Source of the DNA: JAVVEH01 sp032251435
GTDB lineage: Bacteria; Verrucomicrobiota; Lentisphaeria; Oligosphaerales; MVZH01
DNA: 47,345 bases
Assembly: GCA_032251435.1 (NCBI GenBank)
Contig: JAVVEH010000034.1
Location: forward strand, 1-47,345
Direction: 5' to 3'
The position numbers were made by a program, and so were the translations under genes. Shown here in pieces: positions 17,345 to 26,329 of this stretch. The notes beneath the pieces were generated by a model. It saw only the letters and a program-made list of their open reading frames with translations. It was not told where the DNA came from and ran no database searches. Every line of letters starts with the position of its first letter. The first letter of the stretch is position 1.

Positions 17345-18541
17345 ATGCGGAATCCGTTTGATCCAATTGACGAAGTCATCGCCGCTGTCGGGCGGGGGGA
17401 ATTGGTGGTGCTCACGGATGACGCTGAACGGGAGAATGAAGGGGATTTGGTGATCGCGGCGGATGCCGCGACACCGGAAATCATCAACTTTATGGCCAAG
17501 TATGGCCGCGGATTGATCTGCGTGCCAATGACCGCTGACCGCTGTGACCGGCTCGCCCTGCGGGAAATGGCCGCGCCCGATGATCCTTTCCATACCGCTT
17601 TCACCGTGAGTGTGGACGCTAAAGACGGGGTGACGACCGGTATCTCCGCTCACGACCGCTGCCGGACTATTCGCAAACTGGCCGACGACACCAGTTCACC
17701 AGACGATTTCACTGTCCCCGGCCATATTTTCCCACTGACGGCGAAAGACGGAGGCGTGCTGGTCAGAGCGGGGCACACGGAGGCGGCGGTGGACCTGGCC
17801 CGGCTCAGCGGACGAGCCCCCGTGGGAGTCATTTGTGAAATCATGAATGATGACGGATCCATGGCCCGAGTGCCGGATTTAGTGGTTTTCGCCAAGGCGC
17901 ATGGCCTGAAGTTTGGCTGTATCGCTGATTTAATTGAACATCGCAGTCATGAGAAATCGCTGGTTGATGAAGTGTCTGTGGTTAAATTGCCGACCCGCCA
18001 TGGGATGTTCAACCTACACTGTTTTGTGTCCCGGATTGACGGCCGGGAACATCTGGCGGCGGTGTACGGGGACGTTAAAGGAAAGGAAAACGTGCTGGTC
18101 CGGGTTCACAGTGAGTGCCTGACCGGTGACGTGCTGCATTCCACACGCTGTGATTGCGGCGAACAATTGGAAACAGCCATGAATAAAATTGTGGAGGAGG
18201 GGGCCGGCGTGCTGGTCTATATGCGCCAGGAAGGCCGGGGCATTGGCCTGGTGAATAAACTGCACGCATACCGGCTCCAAGACCAAGGCATGGATACCGT
18301 GGACGCGAATTTGGAATTGGGGTTCGCCGCGGATTTGCGTGAGTACGGGATCGGCGCCCAAATCCTGCTTTCTCTTGGTCTGAAAAGCATTCGACTGCTG
18401 ACGAATAACCCGAAAAAACTGGTGGGGTTGGAAGGCTATGGACTTGAAATCGTCAACCGTGAATCGTTAGTGATCCCCCCCCGTGAGCATAATAAACATT
18501 ATTTGGCGACCAAACGCGAACGGTTGGGACATATGTTATAG
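17345..18541 (+). CDS. ribBA: Bifunctional DHBP synthase / GTP cyclohydrolase II
   Basis: A 398-residue fusion that starts both branches of riboflavin synthesis. The N-terminal RibB half (about 1-200) makes 3,4-dihydroxy-2-butanone 4-phosphate: TDDAERENEGDLVIAAD with the acidic metal site, GRGLICVPM, TGISAHDR and GHTEAAVDL. The C-terminal RibA half (about 205-398) opens GTP: HSECLTGDVLHSTRCDCGEQ provides the zinc cysteines and RQEGRGIGL the catalytic Arg region, then LLTNNPKKL. GGACGGGA precedes ATG 17345. It is controlled by the upstream FMN riboswitch and leads ribH-nusB-ftsY. Confidence 0.97.
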   Translation: MRNPFDPIDEVIAAVGRGELVVLTDDAERENEGDLVIAADAATPEIINFMAKYGRGLICVPMTADRCDRLALREMAAPDDPFHTAFTVSVDAKDGVTTGISAHDRCRTIRKLADDTSSPDDFTVPGHIFPLTAKDGGVLVRAGHTEAAVDLARLSGRAPVGVICEIMNDDGSMARVPDLVVFAKAHGLKFGCIADLIEHRSHEKSLVDEVSVVKLPTRHGMFNLHCFVSRIDGREHLAAVYGDVKGKENVLVRVHSECLTGDVLHSTRCDCGEQLETAMNKIVEEGAGVLVYMRQEGRGIGLVNKLHAYRLQDQGMDTVDANLELGFAADLREYGIGAQILLSLGLKSIRLLTNNPKKLVGLEGYGLEIVNRESLVIPPREHNKHYLATKRERLGHML

Positions 18542-18670
<129 letters not shown>

Positions 18671-18746
18671 GGTCGCCGTTGTGATTTTGGGTAAAAAAGA
18701 AAAATCGGTGTGAATAAGCTGATAAGCTGACATAGGAGACCATACA

Positions 18747-19241
18747 ATGAGTCAAAATAAAACACCCGGAATGGTTTACGAAGGGACGCTCAAAGCCGAT
18801 GGGTTGCGGTTTGGCATTGTCTGCGCCCGGTTTAACGAGTTTTTTGTGTCCAAACTTTTAGGCGGAGCGATAGACTGTATCGTCCGGCATGGCGGAGACG
18901 CGGAAGACGTGGACGTGGTTTGGGTGCCCGGCTCCTATGAGATTCCGTTCGCCGCTCAGCGGCTGGCGAAAAGCGGCCGCTACGACGCGGTGATCGCGTT
19001 AGGGGTGGTGATTCAGGGAGCGACCGCGCATGCCCACCATATCAACGCGGAGGTGTCCAAAGGACTCGCGCAAGTCGGTTTGGAAACGGATATGCCAGTG
19101 GTTTATGGCGTGGTGACCACTGAAACAATCGAACAAGCCATTGAGCGCAGTGGAACCAAAGCCGGCAACCGGGGCGCCAGCGCCGCGGAGTCCGCGATCG
19201 AAATGGCGAACCTGGCCCGGGCGTTGATGGAATCCAAATGA
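18747..19241 (+). CDS. ribH: 6,7-dimethyl-8-ribityllumazine synthase
   Basis: A 164-residue enzyme that condenses the RibB product with the pyrimidine intermediate to give lumazine, assembling as pentamers or icosahedral capsids. Seen: FGIVCARFNEFF (substrate Phe/Asn region), WVPGSYEIPFAAQ, ALGVVIQGATAHAHHI (catalytic His) and PVVYGVVTTETIEQA. TAGGAGA lies about 9 bp before ATG 18747. It overlaps nusB by 4 bp (ATGA). RibD and RibE are not in the window. Confidence 0.96.
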   Translation: MSQNKTPGMVYEGTLKADGLRFGIVCARFNEFFVSKLLGGAIDCIVRHGGDAEDVDVVWVPGSYEIPFAAQRLAKSGRYDAVIALGVVIQGATAHAHHINAEVSKGLAQVGLETDMPVVYGVVTTETIEQAIERSGTKAGNRGASAAESAIEMANLARALMESK

Positions 19242-19708
19242 CCTCAGACATCCCCAAATCAGTCCATCGCGGTGAGGCGTTTCAGCAGAAAAAACGGTTC
19301 TGCCGGGCCGCGGTCGTGCAATTGCTTTACCAAATGGATCTCAATCAGGACTGGGAGCTGACGGACCAGACGTTTTCCCTGTTCTGGGAACAGTTGGAAG
19401 CGAGTGGGAAAACGCCGGCTTTCGGGGGAAAACCCAGGGACGTGAAGAAAGACCTGCGGAAGTTGTTGCGCTTAGTGCTGGAACACCGGCCGACCGTGGA
19501 TGAGAAGTTGGCCGCCGCCAACGAGGCGTGGCCGCTGGAACGGATGACCGTGATCGACCGCAATATTCTGCGACTGGGGATGACGGAGATTCTGTTTAGC
19601 GAAAAAACGCCGCGGAAGGTGGCCATCAATGAGGCGATTGAACTGGCCCGGGCTTACGGGGACAAGGAGTCACCGGCCTTTGTCAACGGCATGCTGGATC
19701 AATTTTAA
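19238..19708 (+). CDS. nusB: Transcription antitermination factor NusB
   Basis: A 156-residue all-helical RNA-binding protein that joins NusE/S10 on boxA RNA for rRNA antitermination. Seen: CRAAVVQLLYQMDLN near the N terminus and the conserved C-terminal block WPLERMTVIDRNILRLGMTEIL, KVAINEAIELARAYGDKESPAFVNGMLD. A 4-bp overlap with ribH (ATGA) indicates translational coupling. The ribH-nusB pairing is widespread in bacteria. Confidence 0.94.
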   Translation: MTSDIPKSVHRGEAFQQKKRFCRAAVVQLLYQMDLNQDWELTDQTFSLFWEQLEASGKTPAFGGKPRDVKKDLRKLLRLVLEHRPTVDEKLAAANEAWPLERMTVIDRNILRLGMTEILFSEKTPRKVAINEAIELARAYGDKESPAFVNGMLDQF

Positions 19709-19711
19709 CCT

Positions 19712-20629
19712 ATGAAATCTATTTTTAATGTATTTAAACGCGGATTGCAGCGGACCAAAACAACCTTGGTCCGCCGGGTCCGGTCTATTTTTAATGAGAA
19801 CGCGGCTTGGGACGATGACGCCTTTGACGATTTGGAGGCGGCGTTGCTGGGCGCCGATCTTGGCGTGGAGGTCAGCCTGCGGCTGGTGGACGATATCCGT
19901 GACCGTTATGAACGGGGATTGATTAAAACCAGTGACGATGTGCTGGCGATCGCCCGGGAAGACATGGTCGCGGCCTTAGCTGAAGGCGCGCCGGGGAGCG
20001 CGGAGTTAGCCGCATCCGGCCCGACGGTGATTTTGCTGGTGGGAGTCAATGGCAGTGGCAAAACAACCACGGCGGCTAAGCTGGCCAGAATGTGGCGGCA
20101 GGACGGCAAAAGCGTCATGTTCGCGGCCTGTGATACCTTCCGGGCGGCCGCCATCGAACAATTGACGATCTGGGGTGACCGCCTGAAGATCCCGGTCGTG
20201 GCGGCGAAGCACGGCAGTGACGCTTCCGCTGTGGCCTTTGACGCGGTGAAAAGCGCGGTGAAAAATAAGGTGGATGTGCTGCTGATTGACACGGCGGGCC
20301 GCCAGCATACGAAAAAGGGATTGATGGATGAGTTGGACAAGCTTCGGCGCTCGGTGGCCAAAGCGTTGCCGACAGCCCCCCATCATGTGTGGCTGACAGT
20401 CGATGGCTCCACCGGTACAAACGCGTTGACGCAGGCTCGGGAATTTGGCCGGGTCTGCGACGTGACCGGCTTGATCCTGACAAAACTAGACGGCAGCGGC
20501 AAAGGCGGGGTCGTGGTCCCGATCCGCCGGGAACTGGGGTATCCCGTGCTGTTTGTCGGCCTCGGAGAGGGAATGGATGATCTGCAACCCTTCGACGCGG
20601 ACATGTTCGCCCAGGCGGTGTTTGATTGA
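19712..20629 (+). CDS. ftsY: Signal recognition particle receptor FtsY
   Basis: A 305-residue SRP GTPase that docks SRP-ribosome complexes at the membrane. The N domain covers about residues 1-95. The G domain carries GVNGSGKTTTAAKLA (G1), CDTFRAAAIEQL, LLIDTAGRQH (G3), LILTKLDGSGKGG (G4) and FVGLGEGMDDLQPFD. The acidic A domain of E. coli FtsY is absent, leaving only a short basic N terminus (MKSIFNVFKRGLQRTKTTLV) for membrane contact, as in many bacteria. It starts 3 bp after nusB and is the last gene of the riboswitch-led operon, so a flavin signal could reach translation and secretion genes. Confidence 0.96.
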   Translation: MKSIFNVFKRGLQRTKTTLVRRVRSIFNENAAWDDDAFDDLEAALLGADLGVEVSLRLVDDIRDRYERGLIKTSDDVLAIAREDMVAALAEGAPGSAELAASGPTVILLVGVNGSGKTTTAAKLARMWRQDGKSVMFAACDTFRAAAIEQLTIWGDRLKIPVVAAKHGSDASAVAFDAVKSAVKNKVDVLLIDTAGRQHTKKGLMDELDKLRRSVAKALPTAPHHVWLTVDGSTGTNALTQAREFGRVCDVTGLILTKLDGSGKGGVVVPIRRELGYPVLFVGLGEGMDDLQPFDADMFAQAVFD

Positions 20630-20700
20630 GGCGTTAAAGACGTGGACATCGTGTAAGGCGTTAAAGCCGTGGACATCGTGTAAGGCGTTAAAGCCGCAAG
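20629..20700. repeat. 27-bp tandem repeat after ftsY
   Basis: Two near-identical 27-bp units (AGGCGTTAAAG[A/C]CGTGGACATCGTGTA, 20629-20682) and a partial third (to about 20698) start on the last base of the ftsY stop codon. The unit is not a multiple of 7 and differs from the heptad tracts. Confidence 0.85.
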
Positions 20701-20754
20701 GTGATGATCGGCCGGGTTCGTTGACAAAATCTTTTGGCATGCCGGGGAAGCATA

Positions 20755-21474
20755 ATGACTTGTTCCATACATCAAGCGGTTCCGGCTGATTTTCCGGTAC
20801 CAGGAAAATATGCCGGCGTGGATCTGCCGGTCATTGGACAGCTGCATCTCTGGCGGGCGGAAGAGCCAGCCGATTTACTGGATGATCCGCGTTATATCGA
20901 GCAATTTGACCAGTGTAATGAACTGATGCCTTACTGGGCGGATTTGTGGCCGTCTTCGTTAGCCCTGGCACAGTATTTAATTGACAACCGGCAGACGATC
21001 GTAAAGACTTCCCAGGCATTGGAACTTGGCGCGGGGTTGGGGTTGGCCGGCTTGACGTTGGCCAAATTGGGCGTGCCGGTAGTGTTGACCGACACGGCGG
21101 AAGACGCGCGTGAGATTTTGCGGATTCATCTTCGGGAAAATGGGCTTCACTCCCAGGATAAAAACCGGGTGATGGCCTTGGACTTTTTCAATCCTGGAAT
21201 GTGCTCAAGCCCCGGCCCGGATCTAATTATCGGAGCGGATATTTTGTTCGAAGAAAGAAATTGCGGGGCAGTGGCTGCCACCCTGAGCCGATTACTGGGG
21301 AGAACGGGTCGGGCTCTGATTGCCGACCCGTTTAGAAAAACGGCCGAGATCTTCTCTGGCTGTCTGGAAAGGAACGGCTTGCAGGTGACCGAGACGATCC
21401 TTGAGCCCCCTGCCAGAAAACCGAAGCCAACTGCAGGGGTCCGGCTATTTACGGTCTGCCGGGACTGTTTTTAA
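20755..21474 (+). CDS. SAM-dependent methyltransferase (Methyltransf_16 / METTL-like)
   Basis: A 239-residue class I methyltransferase. Seen: MPYWADLWPSSLALAQYL followed by ALELGAGLGLAGLTLAKLG (SAM-binding motif I), VLTDTAEDA (acidic motif II) and DLIIGADILFEE (motif IV). The W-P-S-S plus E-L-G-A-G-x-G pattern matches the Methyltransf_16 / lysine-methyltransferase-like family, whose eukaryotic members methylate protein lysines. The bacterial substrate is unknown. ATG 20755 with GGGGAAG upstream is preferred to ATG 20734. It follows the ftsY repeat and converges on the large secreted-protein gene. Confidence 0.78.
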   Translation: MTCSIHQAVPADFPVPGKYAGVDLPVIGQLHLWRAEEPADLLDDPRYIEQFDQCNELMPYWADLWPSSLALAQYLIDNRQTIVKTSQALELGAGLGLAGLTLAKLGVPVVLTDTAEDAREILRIHLRENGLHSQDKNRVMALDFFNPGMCSSPGPDLIIGADILFEERNCGAVAATLSRLLGRTGRALIADPFRKTAEIFSGCLERNGLQVTETILEPPARKPKPTAGVRLFTVCRDCF

Positions 21475-21522
21475 ACCCAAAAATCAGTGGTCATTAGTGT
21501 GAATGAGTGGGTCATGAATTAA

Positions 21523-24264
21523 TCAGTCTATTCGCATGTAAATTGTATACCGACTGTTCCAATCAGTGGCCATGTCATCATGATCGAAACCGCCACTTTC
21601 AATGATCAGGAAGTCCTTGCCGCCAAAATTGCGGATCCCCATTTTCCGGGCGACATCAGAATTAATGCCAATCAGCATATCGCCGCTCCAAAAGTAGCCT
21701 TTAAAGTAATTGGTGCTTTTGACCAGGCCGCCATCCTTGATCTCCAAAGTGTCTTTCCAGAGTGTTTTGCGATTGCGCCCCCGCTTTTGACTGTCAGGCA
21801 GATTGTTATACTCTTCAATCTGTTTTTGTGCGGATTTAACCCATTTTTCAGCTGCAGCGGGCAGTTCTTCCGGGCTTTTCGGCCGGGGCCAGATGGCCCA
21901 GGCCCAAGTTCCCACGAGTTGCGGATTCGGAGTAAATTCACCACTGTACTGGTAGAGATCCTGATCATCCCCGCTACGGGCATAGGCTGTTGTCCGTTTG
22001 GGTAATTGCTTGATAAAGTCCATACCCCCGGGGAGCCCTTCCATGATGTTTCCTATGCGGGTGCGGATGACCTGGGTGGCATTGGGTTGTCTCGCGCCTC
22101 CCATACCGATAAAACTTGACGGCACGTTTTTATATGCTTCTTTCAATATTGGGAAGGCAAAGGCTTTGACCTCAGGGCTGGCGGCATTCATTTCCTGGGC
22201 CAGTATGTGGGTGCATGTTCCAGATGCCGCATCATTCCAGAAACTGGCGGAGACGTTGACAACCTTGGGCAACACGTTCTGATAGTGTTGGGGGTCGGCG
22301 ATAAGCGGCCCCAAGGCCTTGACGGCAGCTGTTTTGACCCATGTGCTGTCGTAGTCAAGTAATTCCAGGAGGCGTTGATGATGCTTGGCAATCACGGATT
22401 TATCCGCCCTGGCCAGAGCATTGGCCGCGTTCTGCAATACCCACCAGGACTCATTCGGGTTTTCGAGGATCATACCGACCGCATCAAACATTTCCCGTGT
22501 GATCTCACTGGCGGGCATTCCTCTGCCTTTGAACATCCCGGCAATGGCCAGCAGACCATTATCCCTGTATCGGGGATCGCTTGAGCGCAACAGGGGAAGA
22601 ACCATGTCGTACCTCTGGCTGTTAACCAGCGCGCGCATGGTCGCGCTGCGGATGCCATAATCAGGATGAGCAAGATATTCAAGCGGAATTCCGCCGTTCT
22701 GATCTTTGGCTTTGGCGTTGATCCTGTCCATCAGGGGTTGCGAAGAGTCCGTTGGGACCAGTTCTTGCAGGATTTGCCGCATGCTTATGGCGCCAGGGGC
22801 TTCCACCGGCGTTGGTAATTGAAACATGTCGTCGGCGGGGGTTCCCCAGGGACGCGTGGGCAGTTGGTAGGTTTTACACCACTTCGTGGGGGGAGCGCCA
22901 AAAAGTTGAAGATGCTTGCGCGGCAGTGTGTAAGTCAGTGCGAAGAGTGTTCCCCAGGAACGCTCCTGTTCTGTGGCGGAACGGTCATAGCGGTCATCCA
23001 TGCCGGCGATGCCGATACTGCCGTCCCAGCGGCGTGACAAATCCATGACCCAGCGCCGGGTATCCAGGTACGATCTATACTGTAGCTGGCGCTTGTCGTG
23101 CATCAGGCCCATGGCCGCATGGTGCCAGATCTCGCCGATGCCGCCGCCGGTGTGGGCGGCGTGAAACCAGTTGGTGGCATAGAAGCTCTTCATGGCGCTG
23201 TTGTCGCGCGTTTTGGCGTAGACAGAGGACTCGCCTTCCGGGGTCAGACGAGCGGCCGCCGCCATCGCGACAGCCAGACCGCCGGTCTTCCCATTGTCGC
23301 GGAATCCGCCTTCAGGAAGGCCATCTCCGTAGGCGACATTCCCGTGACCGGCAAAGCGATAGAACTGCTTGAGGGCGCTTTGCAGCATCTCGTCATCCAC
23401 CTCTACCCCACACATCCGAGCCAGCAGCAGAAAGGTCAGGCAGTGAACACCAGCCGCATGCATTTGGCCCGTTCCTGTGGAGTAGGTGAAACTGGCGGGC
23501 TGGCCACGGCCGCTCCAGCCGCCATTATATATCGATTTTTTAAGTTCACCGGCTGCCTCTTCAATGATTGGCAGCATCCGTTCATCTCCGGTGCGCAGAT
23601 AATATTCGCAGACACCGATGCCGTGGTAGCCAATATGCCATTGATATGTGCCAAGTGTCTCAAAAGAACGCATCCATTTTTTGACGATGTCCAAGTCACT
23701 ATCTTCCCCGGTGGACAGCAAGAACAGAACCGAACCCCAGCGGGGTTTATCCTGCTTGGCCAGAACGGCCGCCAGATTACGGACAATCGTGTCAGATTTT
23801 GAGCAGTTTAACGGCCAGTTTTTTTCATAGCCGCCCATCACCGGGATCTTTACCTGGACGTTACCCATGTCCCGGATGGTTAAGTTTATCAGGCCATCCG
23901 TCGCCTCAGCCTGGGTAATCATATCACCGAGGACTTCACGGGCATCCCGCCCGCCCGCGAGGTCCTGACCATTGATTCGATCGATGATCTGGCCTTTCTT
24001 CAGTTGACCGGTCTGATCCGCGGGGGAACCGGGCTCAACATTGTGGATCTGCATGGTCAATCCGGGCTTGACCAGATTAATCCCAATGCCGACCGGCCCG
24101 AAATTTCGGACGAGCCACGGCTTTTTTGAATCGGGCTGGGGTGTGGGAAAAAACAGTATTTGCGCATCCCCCGAGGGCGATTGCGCGGCACCAGTCTGGA
24201 CAAAGGGGCCCATGACCATAACTGCCGCGAGAAGGGCGGGAATAATCGTTCTTTTAGTGGTCAT
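21523..24264 (-). CDS. Large secreted PDZ / toroid / HEAT protein (DUF6288-like)
   Basis: A 913-residue protein with a signal peptide (about residues 1-27, ending VQTGAAQ), then a PDZ domain (about 50-135: GIGINLVKPG, VEPGSPADQTGQLKKGQIIDRINGQDL). A helical region with prenyltransferase/terpenoid-toroid character follows (about 150-480: repeated GxGxCEYYLRTGD, GTGQMHAAGVHCLTFLLLARMCG, EGGFRDNGKTGGLAVAMAAAAR, GGGIGEIWHHAAMGLM). HEAT-like repeats occupy about 520-720 (HPDYGIRSATMRALVNSQRYD, DPRYRDNGLLAIAG), and a Trp-rich C-terminal domain completes it. It resembles large DUF6288-type proteins of PVC bacteria, but I could not search. AAAGG lies 6 bp upstream of ATG. No catalytic residues are recognised; it may be a periplasmic scaffold or an unknown enzyme. 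Confidence 0.7.
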   Translation of the reverse strand: MTTKRTIIPALLAAVMVMGPFVQTGAAQSPSGDAQILFFPTPQPDSKKPWLVRNFGPVGIGINLVKPGLTMQIHNVEPGSPADQTGQLKKGQIIDRINGQDLAGGRDAREVLGDMITQAEATDGLINLTIRDMGNVQVKIPVMGGYEKNWPLNCSKSDTIVRNLAAVLAKQDKPRWGSVLFLLSTGEDSDLDIVKKWMRSFETLGTYQWHIGYHGIGVCEYYLRTGDERMLPIIEEAAGELKKSIYNGGWSGRGQPASFTYSTGTGQMHAAGVHCLTFLLLARMCGVEVDDEMLQSALKQFYRFAGHGNVAYGDGLPEGGFRDNGKTGGLAVAMAAAARLTPEGESSVYAKTRDNSAMKSFYATNWFHAAHTGGGIGEIWHHAAMGLMHDKRQLQYRSYLDTRRWVMDLSRRWDGSIGIAGMDDRYDRSATEQERSWGTLFALTYTLPRKHLQLFGAPPTKWCKTYQLPTRPWGTPADDMFQLPTPVEAPGAISMRQILQELVPTDSSQPLMDRINAKAKDQNGGIPLEYLAHPDYGIRSATMRALVNSQRYDMVLPLLRSSDPRYRDNGLLAIAGMFKGRGMPASEITREMFDAVGMILENPNESWWVLQNAANALARADKSVIAKHHQRLLELLDYDSTWVKTAAVKALGPLIADPQHYQNVLPKVVNVSASFWNDAASGTCTHILAQEMNAASPEVKAFAFPILKEAYKNVPSSFIGMGGARQPNATQVIRTRIGNIMEGLPGGMDFIKQLPKRTTAYARSGDDQDLYQYSGEFTPNPQLVGTWAWAIWPRPKSPEELPAAAEKWVKSAQKQIEEYNNLPDSQKRGRNRKTLWKDTLEIKDGGLVKSTNYFKGYFWSGDMLIGINSDVARKMGIRNFGGKDFLIIESGGFDHDDMATDWNSRYTIYMRID

Positions 24265-24341
24265 GACATGCCTTTTATAGGGTAGGACTAAGGAAACAGT
24301 AACATGATTCGTTTCGTGTTGTTTTCAAGCAGATTGTCTTT

Positions 24342-26123
24342 TCACCTTTTCCGGGCTTCACGCACCCGGTTTTCCCGGTCGCGGAGTATTTGCCGGTTGG
24401 TCCGGGTCTGTGACGGGTCACGGTAAGGCAGGCCACGGGTGGTCGTCCGGATAGCCGTCAGCTCATCCGGCTGAAGGGGCCGGGCGATCCATTCCGCGGA
24501 CGCGGCGGCGATGGTTCCTCCCCGGCGGCGGCCGATGGGAGGTGTCTCGCCGATGGCGAACCCGGCCCGCAGTAAGGCGCCGCGGACGGGCAACGCGGCG
24601 GAGTAGGTCAGCAAGACTCCCGCCGGAGCCAGGACGCTTTTGAGCCGGATAAAAAAATCAAGGGTCCACAGCTCCGCGTTCCGTTGCGTTGAAAAAGCGT
24701 CCAGAAAAATAATGTCGAAGCGGGCGGGGGGCTCAGGCAACCGGGCCCGGGCGTCGCCGATGAATAAATCCACCGAGCACCGCTCATGTTCCCAGTGCCC
24801 GTCCGTGGACAGGGCGGTGAAAAAAGACACCCGGTCCACCGCGCTGTCCGCGGGGGGAGTGACATGCTTGGCGGCGGCGGCCACAACACCGGCGTCGATC
24901 TCCAAAGCGGTCACCCGCAGCCGCTTGGATGTTTTTTGGACTGCCATGGCTTCCGCGACGGCGGCGAGGGTGTTATATCCCAGGCCAAAACAGATATCCA
25001 ACAGGTGAATCTCATCGCCCGTACCCCGCCGGAGACGGTCGCCGAGACCGCTGGGAATAATGAACTTTTCCCGGGCTTCGGTCTGAGCCCCCACTTTGGC
25101 GTGATAGTGCTCTTTGAACACGGGATTCCAGAAGGTGACACTGCCGTCACCCGTGGCCAGGGGGGTGAAGTCCGCGGTCGGCTCCGCGGGGCCCGCGGCG
25201 GGTCGTTTCCGGCCACTGAACCAGTCTCCCTGCCGGGCGTTCCGAAAGCGCATCTGCTTGATTACATGATTTAAAAACTGGCCTTTGCTCAGATGCCAGC
25301 GGGGAGCGATGAGTTGATCATCGGGTGTGTCCGTGGTTAACCGCATGATCGGCATATCGGCGGGCAATCGGCGCAGAAAATCAATGACCGCCTCGGTGTA
25401 TTGGTGTTCATCCAGAGTGGGGAAGGGCGAGTCCGCGTAGTCCGCGGCGAGGCCGGTGCCGCGGATGACGTGCAGATTGTGGAGTTTGACCGCCGCCAAG
25501 GGCAGCCGGGCGAGCCGTTCGGCGGTCTGACACCAGTGGTCCGGCGTCTCGCCGGGCAATCCCAGAATAACGTGGGCGGCTGGCCGCAGCCCGGCTTTGT
25601 GCAGCCGGATGACCGCGTCCCGGGAGGCGGCCCAGTCATGCCCCCGACGGACGCGGGTGAGGGTGTCGTCATGCGTGGTCTGCACGCCCAGTTCCACCCA
25701 AACATCCAACCGTTCATTCAACGCCCGCAGAACCGCCATGACATCATCATTCAAACAGTCCGGGCGGGTGCCGACGCTGAGCGCGCGGAACGGGTGGTCG
25801 GCCAGCATGGCGGCGATGGTTTCGCCCAAAACCGCGCTGTCGGCGAAGGTGCCGGTGTAGGCTTGGATGTACAGCATGAAGGCTTGGGCGTGATAGCGTT
25901 GCCGGGCGAAGGTGATTCCCTGGGATAGTTGGTCCTGAAGGTCTGTGATGCCGGTAATCTGGACCGCGCGGCCGCCGGTTTCCGCGCAAAACGCGCAGCC
26001 GCCCCGCCCGTCCGGTCCCCGGTTCGGACACCCGTACCCCACGTCAACCGGAACCCGGTGCAACGCGGTCCCGTAGCGCTGGATCATGAAGGTTTTGAAT
26101 GATAAAAACGGCGGATCAGACAT
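24342..26123 (-). CDS. Fusion: TIGR01212/MnmL-type radical SAM enzyme + MnmD-type tRNA methyltransferase
   Basis: A 593-residue two-domain protein. Residues about 1-305 are a radical SAM enzyme of the TIGR01212 (YhcC/YtqA) family: GYGCPNRGPDGRGGCAFC supplies the cluster cysteines with the long first spacing typical of that family, then FMLYIQAYTGTFAD, ALSVGTRPDCL, WVELGVQTTHDDTL and AAHVILGLPGET. After a Pro/Ala linker (about 305-330), residues about 330-593 are a DUF752/Methyltransf_30 domain as in MnmC/MnmD: GDGSVTFWNPVFKEHYHAKVGAQTEA, HLLDICFGLGYNTLAA (SAM site), TALEID, FDIIFLDAFSTQRNAELWT and LLTYSAALPVRGALLRAGF. In B. subtilis the YtqA-type enzyme (MnmL) and a methyltransferase act in sequence on cmnm5s2U34 of tRNA. 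One chain could therefore do both steps. Only the MnmC2-like half is present, with no FAD-oxidase domain. Confidence 0.86.
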   Translation of the reverse strand: MSDPPFLSFKTFMIQRYGTALHRVPVDVGYGCPNRGPDGRGGCAFCAETGGRAVQITGITDLQDQLSQGITFARQRYHAQAFMLYIQAYTGTFADSAVLGETIAAMLADHPFRALSVGTRPDCLNDDVMAVLRALNERLDVWVELGVQTTHDDTLTRVRRGHDWAASRDAVIRLHKAGLRPAAHVILGLPGETPDHWCQTAERLARLPLAAVKLHNLHVIRGTGLAADYADSPFPTLDEHQYTEAVIDFLRRLPADMPIMRLTTDTPDDQLIAPRWHLSKGQFLNHVIKQMRFRNARQGDWFSGRKRPAAGPAEPTADFTPLATGDGSVTFWNPVFKEHYHAKVGAQTEAREKFIIPSGLGDRLRRGTGDEIHLLDICFGLGYNTLAAVAEAMAVQKTSKRLRVTALEIDAGVVAAAAKHVTPPADSAVDRVSFFTALSTDGHWEHERCSVDLFIGDARARLPEPPARFDIIFLDAFSTQRNAELWTLDFFIRLKSVLAPAGVLLTYSAALPVRGALLRAGFAIGETPPIGRRRGGTIAAASAEWIARPLQPDELTAIRTTTRGLPYRDPSQTRTNRQILRDRENRVREARKR

Positions 26124-26329
26124 AGCGTCACGGAAAATAATTAAACGTTGAACGTTCGAGTTGCTTTTAGTTTGGGTCGGGTTTATTCCGCAATTCCAAT
26201 AACTTGGGACTATTGAACACGGACTCTAACGATACTTCTTGCCGGCCGGAAAGCAACCCATACAGGAAGGCTGGACGTTTTATTTAACAGGGCTAAATTG
26301 GCCGAACAGTGTGACAACTAAATGACAGA

